Below are positions 26,331-38,476 of a stretch of 64,000 nucleotides of DNA, one piece after another. The notes under the pieces were generated by a model, which made no database searches, was not told the origin of the DNA, and saw nothing but the letters and a program-made list of their open reading frames with translations. The DNA is from Azolla caroliniana. Taxonomy: Eukaryota > Polypodiophyta. Position 1 is the stretch's first letter. The number at the start of each line of letters is the position of its first letter. The stretch is from assembly GCA_043228905.1 (NCBI GenBank), contig JBHGNT010000006.1, positions 124,001 to 188,000 on the forward strand, written 5' to 3'. The translations under genes were made by a program, and so were the position numbers.

Positions 26331-26808
26331 CTCAACTCACTCCTCAAATTTGGTAATTTCGTCATGTCTCTCGACCTGAGTTTCAAAATCTTGATTTTTT
26401 AATTCTATATGATAGCTAGCGTTGTTAGCTTCGATTCGCATGTTTGAACATAAAAATCCGATATCACACGAGCCAGGTATGAACATTTTTATTTACCTGT
26501 TAGCTCTTCTCAACTCAATCCTCAAATTTGGTAATTTCGTCATGTCTCTCGACCTTAGTTTCAAAATCTTGATTTTTTAATTCCATATCATAGCTAGCGT
26601 TGTTAGCTTCGATTCGCCTGTTTGTACACAAAAATCCGATATCACACGAGCCAGGTATGAACATTTTAATTTACTTAAGGGCTCCTCTCAACTCACTACT
26701 CAAATTTGGTAATTACGTCATGTCTCTCGACCTGAGTTTCAGAATCTTGATTTTTTAATTCCATATCATAGCTAGCGTTGTTAGCTTCGATTCGCATGTT
26801 TGAACACA
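26331..26808 (+). repeat. Short mixed stretch before segment D2
   Basis: Under three monomers, with local variants TTACCTGTTAGC near 26495, CCTTAGTTTC near 26552 and TTCGCCTGTTTG near 26612. It joins the 9-mer block to segment D2. No gene is seen. Confidence 0.78.
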
Positions 26809-29276
26809 AAAATCCGATATCACACGAGCCAGGTATGAACATTTTAATTTACCTACTAGCTCTTCTCAACTCAATCCTCAAATTTGGAAATTTCGTCATG
26901 TCTCTCGACCTGAGTTTCAAAATCTTGATTTTTTAATTCCATATCATAGCTAGCGTTGTTAGCTTCGATTCGCATGTTTGTACACAAAAATCTGATATCA
27001 CACGAGCCAGGTATGAACATTTTTATTTACCTACTAGCTCTTCTCAACTCACTCCTCAAATTTGGTAATTACGTCATGTCTCTCGACCTGAGTTTCAAAA
27101 TCTTGATTTTTTAATTCTATATGATAGCTAGCATTGTTAGCTTCGAATCGCATGTTTGAATACAAAAATCCGATATCACACGAGCCAGGTATGAACATTT
27201 TTATTTACTCAAGGACTCCTCTCAACTGACTCCTCAAATTTGGTAATTACGTCATGTCTCTCGACCTGAGTTTCAGAATCTTGATTTTTTAATTCTATAT
27301 GATAGGTAGCGTTGTTAGCTTCGATTCGCATGTTTGAACACAAAAATCCGATATCACACGAGCCAGGTATGAACATTTTAATTTACCTACTAGCTCTTCT
27401 CAACTCACTCCTCAAATTTGGTAATTTCTTCATGTCTCTCGACCTGAGTTTCAAAATGTTGATTTTCTTATTCCATATCATAGCTAGCGTTGTTAGCTTC
27501 GATTCGCATGTTTGAACACAAAAATCCGATATCACACGAGCCAGGTATGAACATTTTAATTTACTTAAGGGCTCCTCTCAACTCACTCCTCAAATTTGGT
27601 AATTACGTGATGTCTCTCGACCGGAGTTTCAAAATCTTGATTTTTTAATTCTATATGATAGCTAGCGTTGTTAGCTTCGATTCGCATGTTTGAACACAAA
27701 AATCCGATATCACACGAGCCAGGTATGAACATTTTAATTTACCTACTAGCTCTTCTCAACTCAATCCTCAAATTTGGTAATTTCGTCATGTCTCTCGACC
27801 TGAGTTTCAAAATCTTGATTTTTTAATTCCATATCATAGCTAGCGTTGTTAGCTTCGATTCGCATGTTTGTACACAAAAATCTGATATCACACGAGCCAG
27901 GTATGAACATTTTTATTTACCTACTAGCTCTTCTCAACTCACTCCTCAAATTTGGTAATTACGTCATGTCTCTCGAGCTGATTTTCAAAATCTTGATTTT
28001 TTAATTCTATATGATAGCTAGCATTGTTAGCTTCCATTCGCATGTTTGAATACAAAAATCGGATATCACACGAGCCAGGTATGAACATTTTAATTTACTC
28101 AAGGACTCCTCTCAACTGACTCCTCAAATTTGGTAATTTCGTCATGTCTCTCGACCTGAGTTTCAGAATCTTGATTTTTTAATTCCATATCATAGCTAGC
28201 GTTGTTAGCTTCGATTCGCATGTTTGAATATAAAAATCCGATATCACACGAGCCAGGTATGAACATTTTTATTTACCTACTAGCTCTTCTCAACTCACTC
28301 CTCAAATTTGGTAATTTCGTCATGTCTCTCGACCTGAGTTTCAGAATCTTGATTTTTTAATTCCATATCATAGCTAGCGTTGTTAGCTTCGATTCGCATG
28401 TTTGAACACAAAAATCCGATATCACACGAGCCAGGTATGAATATTTTAATTTACCTACTAGCTCTTCTCAACTGACTCCTCAAATTTGGTAATTTCGTCA
28501 TGTCTCTCGACCTGAGTTTCAAAATCTTGATTTTTTAATTCTATATGATAGCTAGGGTTGTTAGCTTCGATTTGCATGTTTGAACACAAAAATCCGATAT
28601 CACACGAGCCAGGTATGAACATTTTTATTTACCTACTAGCTCTTCTCAACTCAATGCTCAAATTTGGTAATTTCGTCATGTCTCTCGACCTGAGTTTCAA
28701 AATCTTGATTTTTTAATTCCATATCATAGCTAGCGTTGTTAGCTTCGATTCGCATGTTTGTACACAAAAATCCGATATCACACGAACCAGGTATGAACAT
28801 TTTAATTTACTTAAGGGCTCCTCTCAACTCACTCCTCAAATTTGGTAATTACGACATGTCTCTCGACCTGAGTTTCAAAATCTTGATTTTTTAATTCTAT
28901 ATGATAGCTAGCATTGTTAGCTTCCATTCGCATGTTTGAATACAAAAATCGGATATCACACGAGCCAGGTATGAACATTTTAATTTACTCAAGGACTCCT
29001 CTCAACTGACTCCTCAAATTCGGTAATTTCGTCATGTCTCTCGACCTGAGTTTCAGAATCTTGATTTTTTAATTCCATATCATAGCTAGCGTTGTTAGCT
29101 TCGATTCGCATGTTTGAATATAAAAATCCGATGTCACACGAGCCAGGTATGAACATTTTAATTTACCTACTAGCTCTTCTCAACTCACTCCTCAAATTTG
29201 GTAATTTTGTCATGTCTCTCGACCTGAGTTTCAAAATCTTGATTTTTTAATTCCATATCATAGCTAGCGTTGTTAG
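26809..29276 (+). repeat. Segment D2, copy of 17731-20198
   Basis: Second copy of the 2.47 kb segment, 9,078 bp after D1. It carries the same rare variants (CTTCGAATCG at 27141, GATAGGTAGC about 27302, GCTAGGGTTG at 28551, CACGAACC about 28783). It differs from D1 at a few bases, for example TTTCAGAATC near 27270 and GATTTGCATG near 28570. The last T-type monomer of the window begins at 27405. Confidence 0.88.
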
Positions 29277-31060
29277 CTTCGATTCGCATGTTTGTACACA
29301 AAAATCCGATATCACACGAGCCAGGTATGAACATTTTAATTTACTCAAGGGCTCCTCTCAACTCACTCCTGAAATTTGGTAATTACGTCATGTCTCTCGA
29401 CCTGAGTTTCAAAATCTTGATTTTTTAATTCCATATCATAGCTAGCGTTGTTAGCTTCGATTTGCATGTTTGAACACAAAAGCCCGATATCACACGAGCC
29501 AGGTATGAACATTTTAATTTACTCAAGCGCTCCTCTCAACTCACTCCTCAAATTTGGTAATTACGTCATGTCTCTCGACCTGAGTTTCAGAATCTTGATT
29601 TTTAATTCCATATCATAGCTAGCGTTGTTAGCTTCGATTCGCATGTTTGTACACAAAAATCCGATATCACAGGAGCCAGGTATGAACATTTGAATTTACC
29701 TACTAGCTCTTCTCATCTCAATCCTCAAATTTGGTAATTTCGTCATGTCTCTCGACCTGAGTTTCAAAATCTTGATTTTTTGATTCCATATCATAGCTAG
29801 CGTTGTTAGCTTCGATTCGCCTGTTTGTACACAAAAATCCGATATCACACGAGCCAGGTATGAACATTTTAATTTACTTAAGGGCTCCTCTCAACTCACT
29901 CCTGAAATTTGGTAATTACGTCATGTCTCTCGACCTGAGTTTCAAAATCTTGATTTTTTAATTCTATATGATAGCTAGCGTTGTTAGCTTCGATTCGCAT
30001 GTTTGAACACAAATATCCGATATCACACGAGCCAGGTATGAACATTTTAATTTACCTACTAGCTCTTCTCAACTCACTCCTGAAATTTGGTAATTACGTC
30101 ATGTCTCTCGACCTGAGTTTCAAAATCTTGATTTTTTAATTCTATATGATAGCTAGCGTTGTTAGCTTCGATTCGCATGTTTGAACACAAAAATCCGATA
30201 TCACACGAGCCAGGTATGAACATTTTAATTTACCTACTAGCTCTTCTCAACTCAATCCTCAAATTTGGTAATTTCGTCATGTCTCTCGGCCTGAGTTTCA
30301 AAATCTTGATTTTTTAATTCCATATCATAGCTAGCGTTGTTAGCTTCGATTCGCATGTTTGTACACAAAAATCCGATATCACACGAGCCAGGTATGAACA
30401 TTTTAATTTACTCAAGGGCTCCTCTCAACTCACTCCTGAAATTTGGTAATTACGTCATGTCTCTCGACCTGAGTTTCAAAATCTTGATTTTTTAATTCCA
30501 TATCATAGCTAGCGTTGTTAGCTTCGATTTGCATGTTTGAACACAAAAGCCCGATATCACACGAGCCAGGTATGAACATTTTAATTTACTCAAGCGCTCC
30601 TCTCAACTCACTCCTCAAATTTGGTAATTACGTCATGTCTCTCGACCTGAGTTTCAGAATCTTGATTTTTTAATTCCATATCATAGCTAGCGTTGTTAGC
30701 TTCGATTCGCATGTTTGTACACAAAAATCCGATATCACAGGACCCAGGTATGAACATTTGAATTTACCTACTAGCTCTTCTCATCTCAATCCTCAAATTT
30801 GGTAATTTCGTCATGTCTCTCGACCTGAGTTTCAGAATCTTGATTTTTTGATTCCATATCATAGCTAGCGTTGTTAGCTTCGATTCGCCTGTTTGTACAC
30901 AAAAATCCGATATCACACGAGCCAGGTATGAACATTTTAATTTACTTAAGGGCTCCTCTCAACTCACTACTCAAATTTGGTAATTACGTCATGTCTCTCG
31001 ACCTGAGTTTCAAAATCTTGATTTTTTAATTCTATATGATAGCTAGCGTTGTTAGCTTCG
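29223..31060 (+). repeat. 6-mer HOR, about 1.7 tandem copies
   Basis: Copy 1 is about 29223-30289 and partial copy 2 about 30290-31060. Shared rare variants are AAAAGCCCGATATC (AGCCCG at 29481 and 30548), ACATTTGAATTT with TCTCATCTCAATCC, and TTTTTTGATTCC. The spacing is 1,067 rather than 1,068 bp because copy 1 lost one T. Copy 2 has private changes CAGGACCCAGG near 30738 and CTCACTACTC near 30964. This set of variants differs from the left-hand 6-mer of 2491-5694. Confidence 0.85.
29599..29603 (+). other. 1-bp deletion in the T-tract
   Basis: The usual run of six T before AATTCC is five T here. It shifts the monomer grid by one more base and is absent from the partner copy near 30667, so it arose after that 6-mer duplication or is a base-calling error in a homopolymer. 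Confidence 0.85.
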
Positions 31061-31890
31061 ATTCGCATGTTTGAACACAAAAATCCGATATCACACGAGC
31101 CAGGTATGAACATTTTAATTTACCTACTAGCTCTTCTCAACTCAATCCTCAAATTTGGTAATTACGTCATGTCTCTCGAGCTGATTTTCAAAATCTTGAT
31201 TTTTTAATTCTATATGATAGCTAGCGTTGTTAGCTTCGATTCGCATGTTTGTACACAAAAATCTGATATCACACGAGCCAGGTATGAACATTTTTATTTA
31301 CCTACTAGCTCTTCTCAACTCACTCCTCAAATTTGGTAATTACGTCATGTCTCTCGAGCTGATTTTCAAAATCTTGATTTTTTAATTCTATATGATAGCT
31401 AGCATTGTTAGCTTCCATTCTCATGTTTGAATAGAAAAATCCGATATCACACGAGCCAGGTATGAACATTTTAATTTACTCAAGGACTCCTCTCAACTTA
31501 CTCCTCAAATTTGGTAATTTCGTCATGTCTCTCGACCTGAGTTTCAGAATCTTGATTTTTTAATTCCATATCATAGCTAGCGTTGTTAGCTTCGATTCGC
31601 ATGTTTGAACACAAATATCCGATATCACACGAGCCAGGTATGAACATTTTAATTTACCTACTAGCTCTTCTCAACTCACTCCTGAAATTTGGTAATTACG
31701 TCATGTCTCTCGACCTGAGTTTCAAAATCTTGATTTTTTAATTCTATATGATAGCTAGCGTTGTTAGCTTCGATTCGCATGTTTGAACACAAAAATCCGA
31801 TATCACACGAGCCAGGTATGAACATTTTAATTTACCTACTAGCTCTTCTCAACTCAATCCTCAAATTTGGTAATTTCGTCATGTCTCTCG
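31061..31890 (+). repeat. Link region and tail fragment of the 37-mer unit
   Basis: From about 31190 to 31890 this matches 37776-38476, the end of the 12-mer block, at an offset of 37 monomers. Shared markers are GAATAGAAAAATCC (about 31430 and 38016), CAACTTACTCC (about 31495 and 38081) and AAATATCCG. It is the right end of a further, mostly missing unit. Before 31190 the sequence joins the preceding 6-mer block with no spacer. Confidence 0.82.
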
Positions 31891-34800
31891 GCCTGAGTTT
31901 CAAAATCTTGATTTTTTAATTCCATATCATAGCTAGCGTTGTTAGCTTCGATTCGCATGTTTGTACACAAAAATCCGATATCACACGAGCCAGGTATGAA
32001 CATTTTAATTTACTCAAGGGCTCCTCTCAACTCACTCCTAAAATTTGGTAATTACGTCATGTCTCTCGACCTGAGTTTCAAAATCTTGATTTTTTAATTC
32101 CATATCATAGCTAGCGTTGTTAGCTTCGATTTGCATGTTTGAACACAAAAATCCGATATCACACGAGCCAGGTATGAACATTTTAATTTACTCAAGCGCT
32201 CCTCTCAACTCACTCCTCAAATTTGGTAATTACGTCATGTCTCTCGACCTGAGTTTCAAAATCTTGATTTTTTAATTCTATATGATAGCTAGCGTTGTTA
32301 GCTTCGATTCGCATGTTTGAACACAAAAATCCGATATCACACGAGCCAGGTATGAACATTTTAATTTACCTACTAGCTCTTCTCAACTAACTCCTCAAAT
32401 TTGGTAATTTCGTCATGTCTCTCGACCTGAGTTTCAAAATCTTGATTTTTTAATTCCATATCATAGCTAGCGTTGTTAGCTTCGCTTCGCATGTTTGTAC
32501 ACAAAAATCCGATATCACACGAGCCAGGTATGAACATTTTAATTTACCTACTAGCTCTTCTCAACTCACTCCTCAAATTTGGTAATTTCGTCATGTCTCT
32601 CGACCTGAGTTTCAAAATCTTGATTTTTTAATTCTATATGATAGCTAGCGTTGTTAGCTTCGATTCGCATATTTGAACACAAATATCCGATATCACACGA
32701 GCCAGGTATGAACATTTTAATTTACTCAAGGGCTCCTCTCAACTCACTCCTGAAATTTGGTAATTACGTCATGTCTCTCGACCTGAGTTGCAAAATCTTG
32801 ATTTTTTAATTCTATATGATAGCTAGCGTTGTTAGCTTCGATTCGCATGTTTGAACACAAAAATCCGATATCACACGAGCCAGGTATGAACATTTTAATT
32901 TACCTACTAGCTCTTCTCAACTCAATCCTCAAATTTGGTAATTTCGTCATGTCTCTCGACCTGAGTTTCAAAATCTTGATTTTTTAATTCCATATCATAG
33001 CTAGCGTTGTTAGCTTCGATTCGCATGTTTGTACACAAAAATCTGATATCACACGAGCCAGGTATGAACATTTTTATTTACCTACTAGCTCTTCTCAACT
33101 CACTCCTCAAATTTGGTAATTACGTCATGTCTCTCGAGCTGATTTTCAAAATCTTGATTTTTTAATTCTATATGATAGCTAGCATTGTTAGCTTCCATTC
33201 TCATGTTTGAATAGAAAAATCCGATATCACACGAGCCAGGTATGAACATTTTAATTTACTCAAGGACTCCTCTCAACTGACTCCTCAAATTTGGTAATTT
33301 CGTCATGTCTCTCGACCTGAGTTTCAGAATCTTGATATTTTTATTCCATATCATAGCTAGCGTTGTTAGCTTCGATTCGCCTGTTTGAATATAAAAATCC
33401 GATGTCACACGAGCCAGGTATGAACATTTTAATTTACCTACTAGCTCTTCTCAACTAACTCCTCAAATTTGGTAATTACGTCATGTCTCTCGACCTGAGT
33501 TTCAAAATCTTGATTTTTTAATTCTATATGATAGCTAGCGTTGTTAGCTTCGATTCGCATGTTTGAACACAAAAATCCGATATCACACGAGCCAGGTATG
33601 AACATTTTAATTTACCTACTAGCTCTTCTCAACTAACTCCTCAAATTTGGTAATTTCGTCATGTCTCTCGACCTGAGTTTCAAAATCTTGATTTTTTAAT
33701 TCCATATCATAGCTAGCGTTGTTAGCTTCGCTTCGCATGTTTGTACACAAAAATCCGATATCACACGAGCCAGGTATGAACATTTTAATTTACCTACTAG
33801 CTCTTCTCAACTCACTCCTCAAATTTGGTAATTTCGTCATGTCTCTCGACCTGAGTTTCAAAATCTTGATTTTTTAATTCTATATGATAGCTAGCGTTGT
33901 TAGCTTCGATTCGCATATTTGAACACAAATATCCGATATCACACGAGCCAGGTATGAACATTTTAATTTACTCAAGGGCTCCTCTCAACTCACTCCTGAA
34001 ATTTGGTAATTACGTCATGTCTCTCGACCTGAGTTTCAAAATCTTGATTTTTTAATTCTATATGATAGCTAGCGTTGTTAGCTTCGATTCGCATGTTTGA
34101 ACACAAAAATCCGATATCACACGAGCCAGGTATGAACATTTTAATTTACCTACTAGCTCTTCTCAACTCAATCCTCAAATTTGGTAATTTCGTCATGTCT
34201 CTCGACCTGAGTTTCAAAATCTTGATTTTTTAATTCCATATCATAGCTAGCGTTGTTAGCTTCGATTCGCATGTTTGTACACAAAAATCTGATATCACAC
34301 GAGCCAGGTATGAACATTTTAATTTACTCAAGCGCTCCTCTCAACTCACTCCTCAAATTTGGTAATTACGTCATGTCTCTGGACCTGAGTTTCCAAATCT
34401 TGATTTTTTAATTCCATATGATAGCTAGCGTTGTTAGCTTCGATTCGCATGTTTGAACACAAAAATCCGATATCACACGAGCCAGGTATGAACATTTTAA
34501 TTTACCTACTAGCTCTTGTCAACTGAGTTCTCAAATTTGGTAATTTCGTCATGTCTCTCGACCTGAGTTTCAGAATCTTGATTTTTTAATTCCATATCAT
34601 AGCTAGCGTTGTTAGCTTCGATTCGCATGTTTGTACTCAAAAATCCGATGTTACACGAGCCAGGTATGAACATTTTTATTTACCTACTAGCTCTTCTCAA
34701 CTCAATCCTCAAATTTGGTAATTTCGTCATGTCTCTCGACCTGAGTTTCAAAATCTTGATTTTTTAATTCTATATGATAGCTAGCGTTGTTAGCTTCGAT

Positions 34801-36340
34801 TCGCATGTTTGAACACAAAAATCCGATATCACACGAGCCAGGTATGAACATTTTAATTTACCTACTAGCTCTTCTCAACTCAATCCTCAAATTTGGTAAT
34901 TTCTTCATGTCTCTCGACCTGAGTTTCAAAATCTTGATTTTTTAATTCTATATCATAGCTAGCGTTGTTAGCTTCGATTCGCATGTTTGTACACAAAAAT
35001 CCGATATCACAGGAGCCAGGTATGAACATTTTTATTTACTCAAGGGCTCCTCTCAACTCACTCCTCAAATTTGGTAATTACGTCATGTCTCTCGACCTGA
35101 GTTTCAAAATCTTGATTTTTTAATTTCATATCATAGCTAGCGTTGTTAGCTTCGATTTGCATGTTTGAACACAAAAATCCGATATCACACGAGCCAGGTA
35201 TGAACATTTTAATTTACTCAAGCGCTCCTCTCAACTCACTCCTCAAATTTGGTAATTACGTCATGTCTCTGGACCTGAGTTTCAAAATCTTGATTTTTTA
35301 ATTCCATATGATAGCTAGCGTTGTTAGCTTCGATTCGCATGTTTGAACACAAAAATCCGATATCACACGAGCCAGGTATGAACATTTTAAGTTACCTACT
35401 AGCTCTTCTCAACTGAGTTCTCAAATTTGGTAATTTCGTCATGTCTCTCGACCTGAGTTTCAAAATCTTGATTTTTTAATTCTATATAATAGCTAGCGTT
35501 GTTAGCTTCGATTCGCATGTTTGAACATAAAAATCCGATATCACACGAGCCAGGTATGAACATTTTAATTTACCTACTAGCTCTTCTCAACTGAATGCTC
35601 AAATTTGGTAATTTCGTCATGTCTCTCGACCTTAGTTTCAAAAACTTGATTTTTTAATTCCATATCATAGCTAGCGTTGTTAGCTTCGATTCGCATGTTT
35701 GAACACAAATATCCGATATCACACGAGCCAGGTATGAACATTTTAATTTACTCAAGGGCTCCTCTCAACTCACTCCTGAAATTTGGTAATTACGTCATGT
35801 CTCTCGACCTGAGTTTCAAAATCTTGATTTTTTAATTCTATATGATAGCTAGCGTTGTTAGCTTCGATTCGCATGTTTGAACACAAAAATCCGATATCAC
35901 ACGAGCCAGGTATGAACATTTTAATTTACCTACTAGCTCTTCTCAACTCAATCCTCAAATTTGGTAATTTCGTCATGTCTCTCGGCCTGAGTTTCAAAAT
36001 CTTGATTTTTTAATTCCATATCATAGCTAGCGTTGTTAGCTTCGATTTGCATGTTTGTACACAAAAATCCAATATCACACGAGCCAGGTATGAACATTTT
36101 TATTTACCTACTAGCTCTTCTCAACTAACTCCTCAAATTTGGTAACTTCGTCATGTCTCTCGACCTGAGTTTCAAAATCTTGATTTTTTAATTCCATATG
36201 ATAGCTAGCGTTGTTAGCTTCGCTTCGCATGTTTGTACACAAAAATCCGATATCACACGAGCCAGGTATGAACATTTTAATTTACCTACTAGCTCTTCTC
36301 AACTCAATCCTCAAATTTGGTAATTTCGTCATGTCTCTCG
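31891..36340 (+). repeat. 25-mer block A (4,450 bp) of the 37-mer super-HOR
   Basis: First of three copies; B (38477-42926) lies 6,586 bp and C (42927-47376) 11,036 bp downstream. Diagnostic variants in order: CCTAAAATTTGG (about 32037), TTCGCTTCGC (about 32481), GCATATTTGAAC (about 32669), GAGTTGCAAAATC (32786), GATATTTTTATTCC (33334), TCTGGACC with TTTCCAAATC (about 34380), CTCTTGTCAACTG (about 34511), GATGTTACACG (34648), TTTTAAGTTACC (about 35386), TATATAATAG (about 35483), TTTCAAAAACTTG (about 35636) and GGTAACTTCG (about 36141). It keeps CAAATTTGG with GGTAATTTCTTC near 34890, where B and C share two derived bases. Confidence 0.92.
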
Positions 36341-38476
36341 ACCTGAGTTTCAAAATCTTGATTTTTTAATTCCATATCATAGCTAGCGTTGTTAGCTTCG
36401 ATTCGCATGTTTGTACACAAAAATCCGATATCACACGAGCCAGGTATGAACATTTTAATTTACTTAAGGGCTCCTCTCAACTCACTCCTCAAATTTGGTA
36501 ATTACGTCATGTCTCTCGACCTGAGTTTCAAAATCTTGATTTTTTAATTCTATATGATAGCTAGCGTTGTTAGCTTCGATTCGCATGTTTGAACACAAAA
36601 ATCCGATATCACACGAGCCAGGTATGAACATTTTAATTTACCTACTAGCTCTTCTCAACTCAATCCTCAAATTTGGTAATTTCGTCATGTCTCTCGACCT
36701 GAGTTTCAAAATCTTGATTTTTTAATTCCATATCATAGCTAGCGTTGTTAGCTTCGATTCGCATGTTTGTACACAAAAATCTGATATCACACGATCCAGG
36801 TATGAACATTTTTATTTACCTACTAGCTCTTCTCAACTCACTCCTCAAATTTGGTAATTACGTCATGTCTCTCGAGCTGATTTTCAAAATCTTGATTTTT
36901 TAATTCTATATGATAGCAAGCATTGTTAGCTTCCATTCGCATGTTTGAATACAAAAATCCGATATCACACGAGCTAGGTATGAACATTTTAATTTACTCA
37001 AGGACTCCTCTCAACTGACTCCTCAAATTTGGTAATTTCGTCATGTCTCTCGACCTGAGTTTCAGAATCTTGATTTTTTAACTCCATATCATAGCTAGCG
37101 TTGTTAGCTTCGATTCGCATGTTTGAATATAAAAATCCGATGTCACACGAGCCAGGTATGAACATTTTAATTTACCTACTAGCTCTTCTCAACTCACTCC
37201 TCAAATTTGGTAATTTTGTCATGTCTCTCGACCTGAGTTTCAGAATTTTGATTTTTTAATTCCATATCATAGCTAGCGTTGTTAGCTTCGATTTGCATGT
37301 TTGAATATAAAAATCCGATGTCACACGAGCCAGGTATGAACATTTTAATTTACCTACTAGCACTTCTCAACTCAGTTCTCATATTTGGTAATTTCGTCAT
37401 GTCTCTCGACCTGAGTTTCAAAATCTTGATTTTTTAATTCTATATGATAGCTAGCGTTGTTAGCTTCGATTCGCATGTTTGAACATAAAAATCCGATATC
37501 ACACGAGCCAGGTATGAACATTTTTATTTACCTACTAGCTCTTCTCAACTGAGTTCTCAAATTTGGTAATTTCGTCATGTCTCTCGACCTGAGTTTCAGA
37601 ATCTTGATTTTTTAATTCCATATCATAGCTAGCGTTGTTAGCTTCGATTCGCATGTTTGTACTCAAAAATCCGATGTCACACGAGCCAGGTATGAACATT
37701 TTTATTTACCTACTAGCTCTTCTCAACTCAATCCTCAAATTTGGTAATTTCGTCATGTCTCTCGACCTGAGTTTCAAAATCTTGATTTTTTAATTCTATA
37801 TGATAGCTAGCGTTGTTAGCTTCGATTCGCATGTTTGTACACAAAAATCTGATATCACACGAGCCAGGTATGAACATTTTTATTTACCTACTAGCTCTTC
37901 TCAACTCACTCCTCAAATTTGGTAATTACGTCATGTCTCTCGAGCTGATTTTCAAAATCTTGATTTTTTAATTCTATATGATAGCTAGCATTGTTAGCTT
38001 CCATTCTCATGTTTGAATAGAAAAATCCGATATCACACGAGCCAGGTATGAACATTTTAATTTACTCAAGGACTCCTCTCAACTTACTCCTCAAATTTGG
38101 TAATTTCGTCATGTCTCTCGACCTGAGTTTCAGAATCTTGATTTTTTAATTCCATATCATAGCTAGCGTTGTTAGCTTCGATTCGCATGTTTGAACACAA
38201 ATATCCGATATCACACGAGCCAGGTATGAACATTTTAATTTACCTACTAGCTCTTCTCAACTCACTCCTGAAATTTGGTAATTACGTCATGTCTCTCGAC
38301 CTGAGTTTCAAAATCTTGATTTTTTAATTCTATATGATAGCTAGCGTTGTTAGCTTCGATTCGCATGTTTGAACACAAAAATCCGATATCACACGAGCCA
38401 GGTATGAACATTTTAATTTACCTACTAGCTCTTCTCAACTCAATCCTCAAATTTGGTAATTTCGTCATGTCTCTCG
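36341..38476 (+). repeat. 12-mer block I (2,136 bp) of the 37-mer super-HOR
   Basis: Twelve monomers follow block A and are absent between B and C. About 70% of this block returns after C (47377-48872, offset 62 monomers), and a shorter part at about 53650-54805. Markers: ATAGCAAGCATTG (36914), CGAGCTAGG (36972), TAACTCCATATC (37080), AGAATTTTGATT (about 37242), ACTAGCACTTCTC (about 37358) and CAGTTCTCATATTTGG (about 37373). A private change, CACGATCCAGG, is seen near 36791. A plus I gives the full 6,586-bp, 37-monomer unit. Confidence 0.9.
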
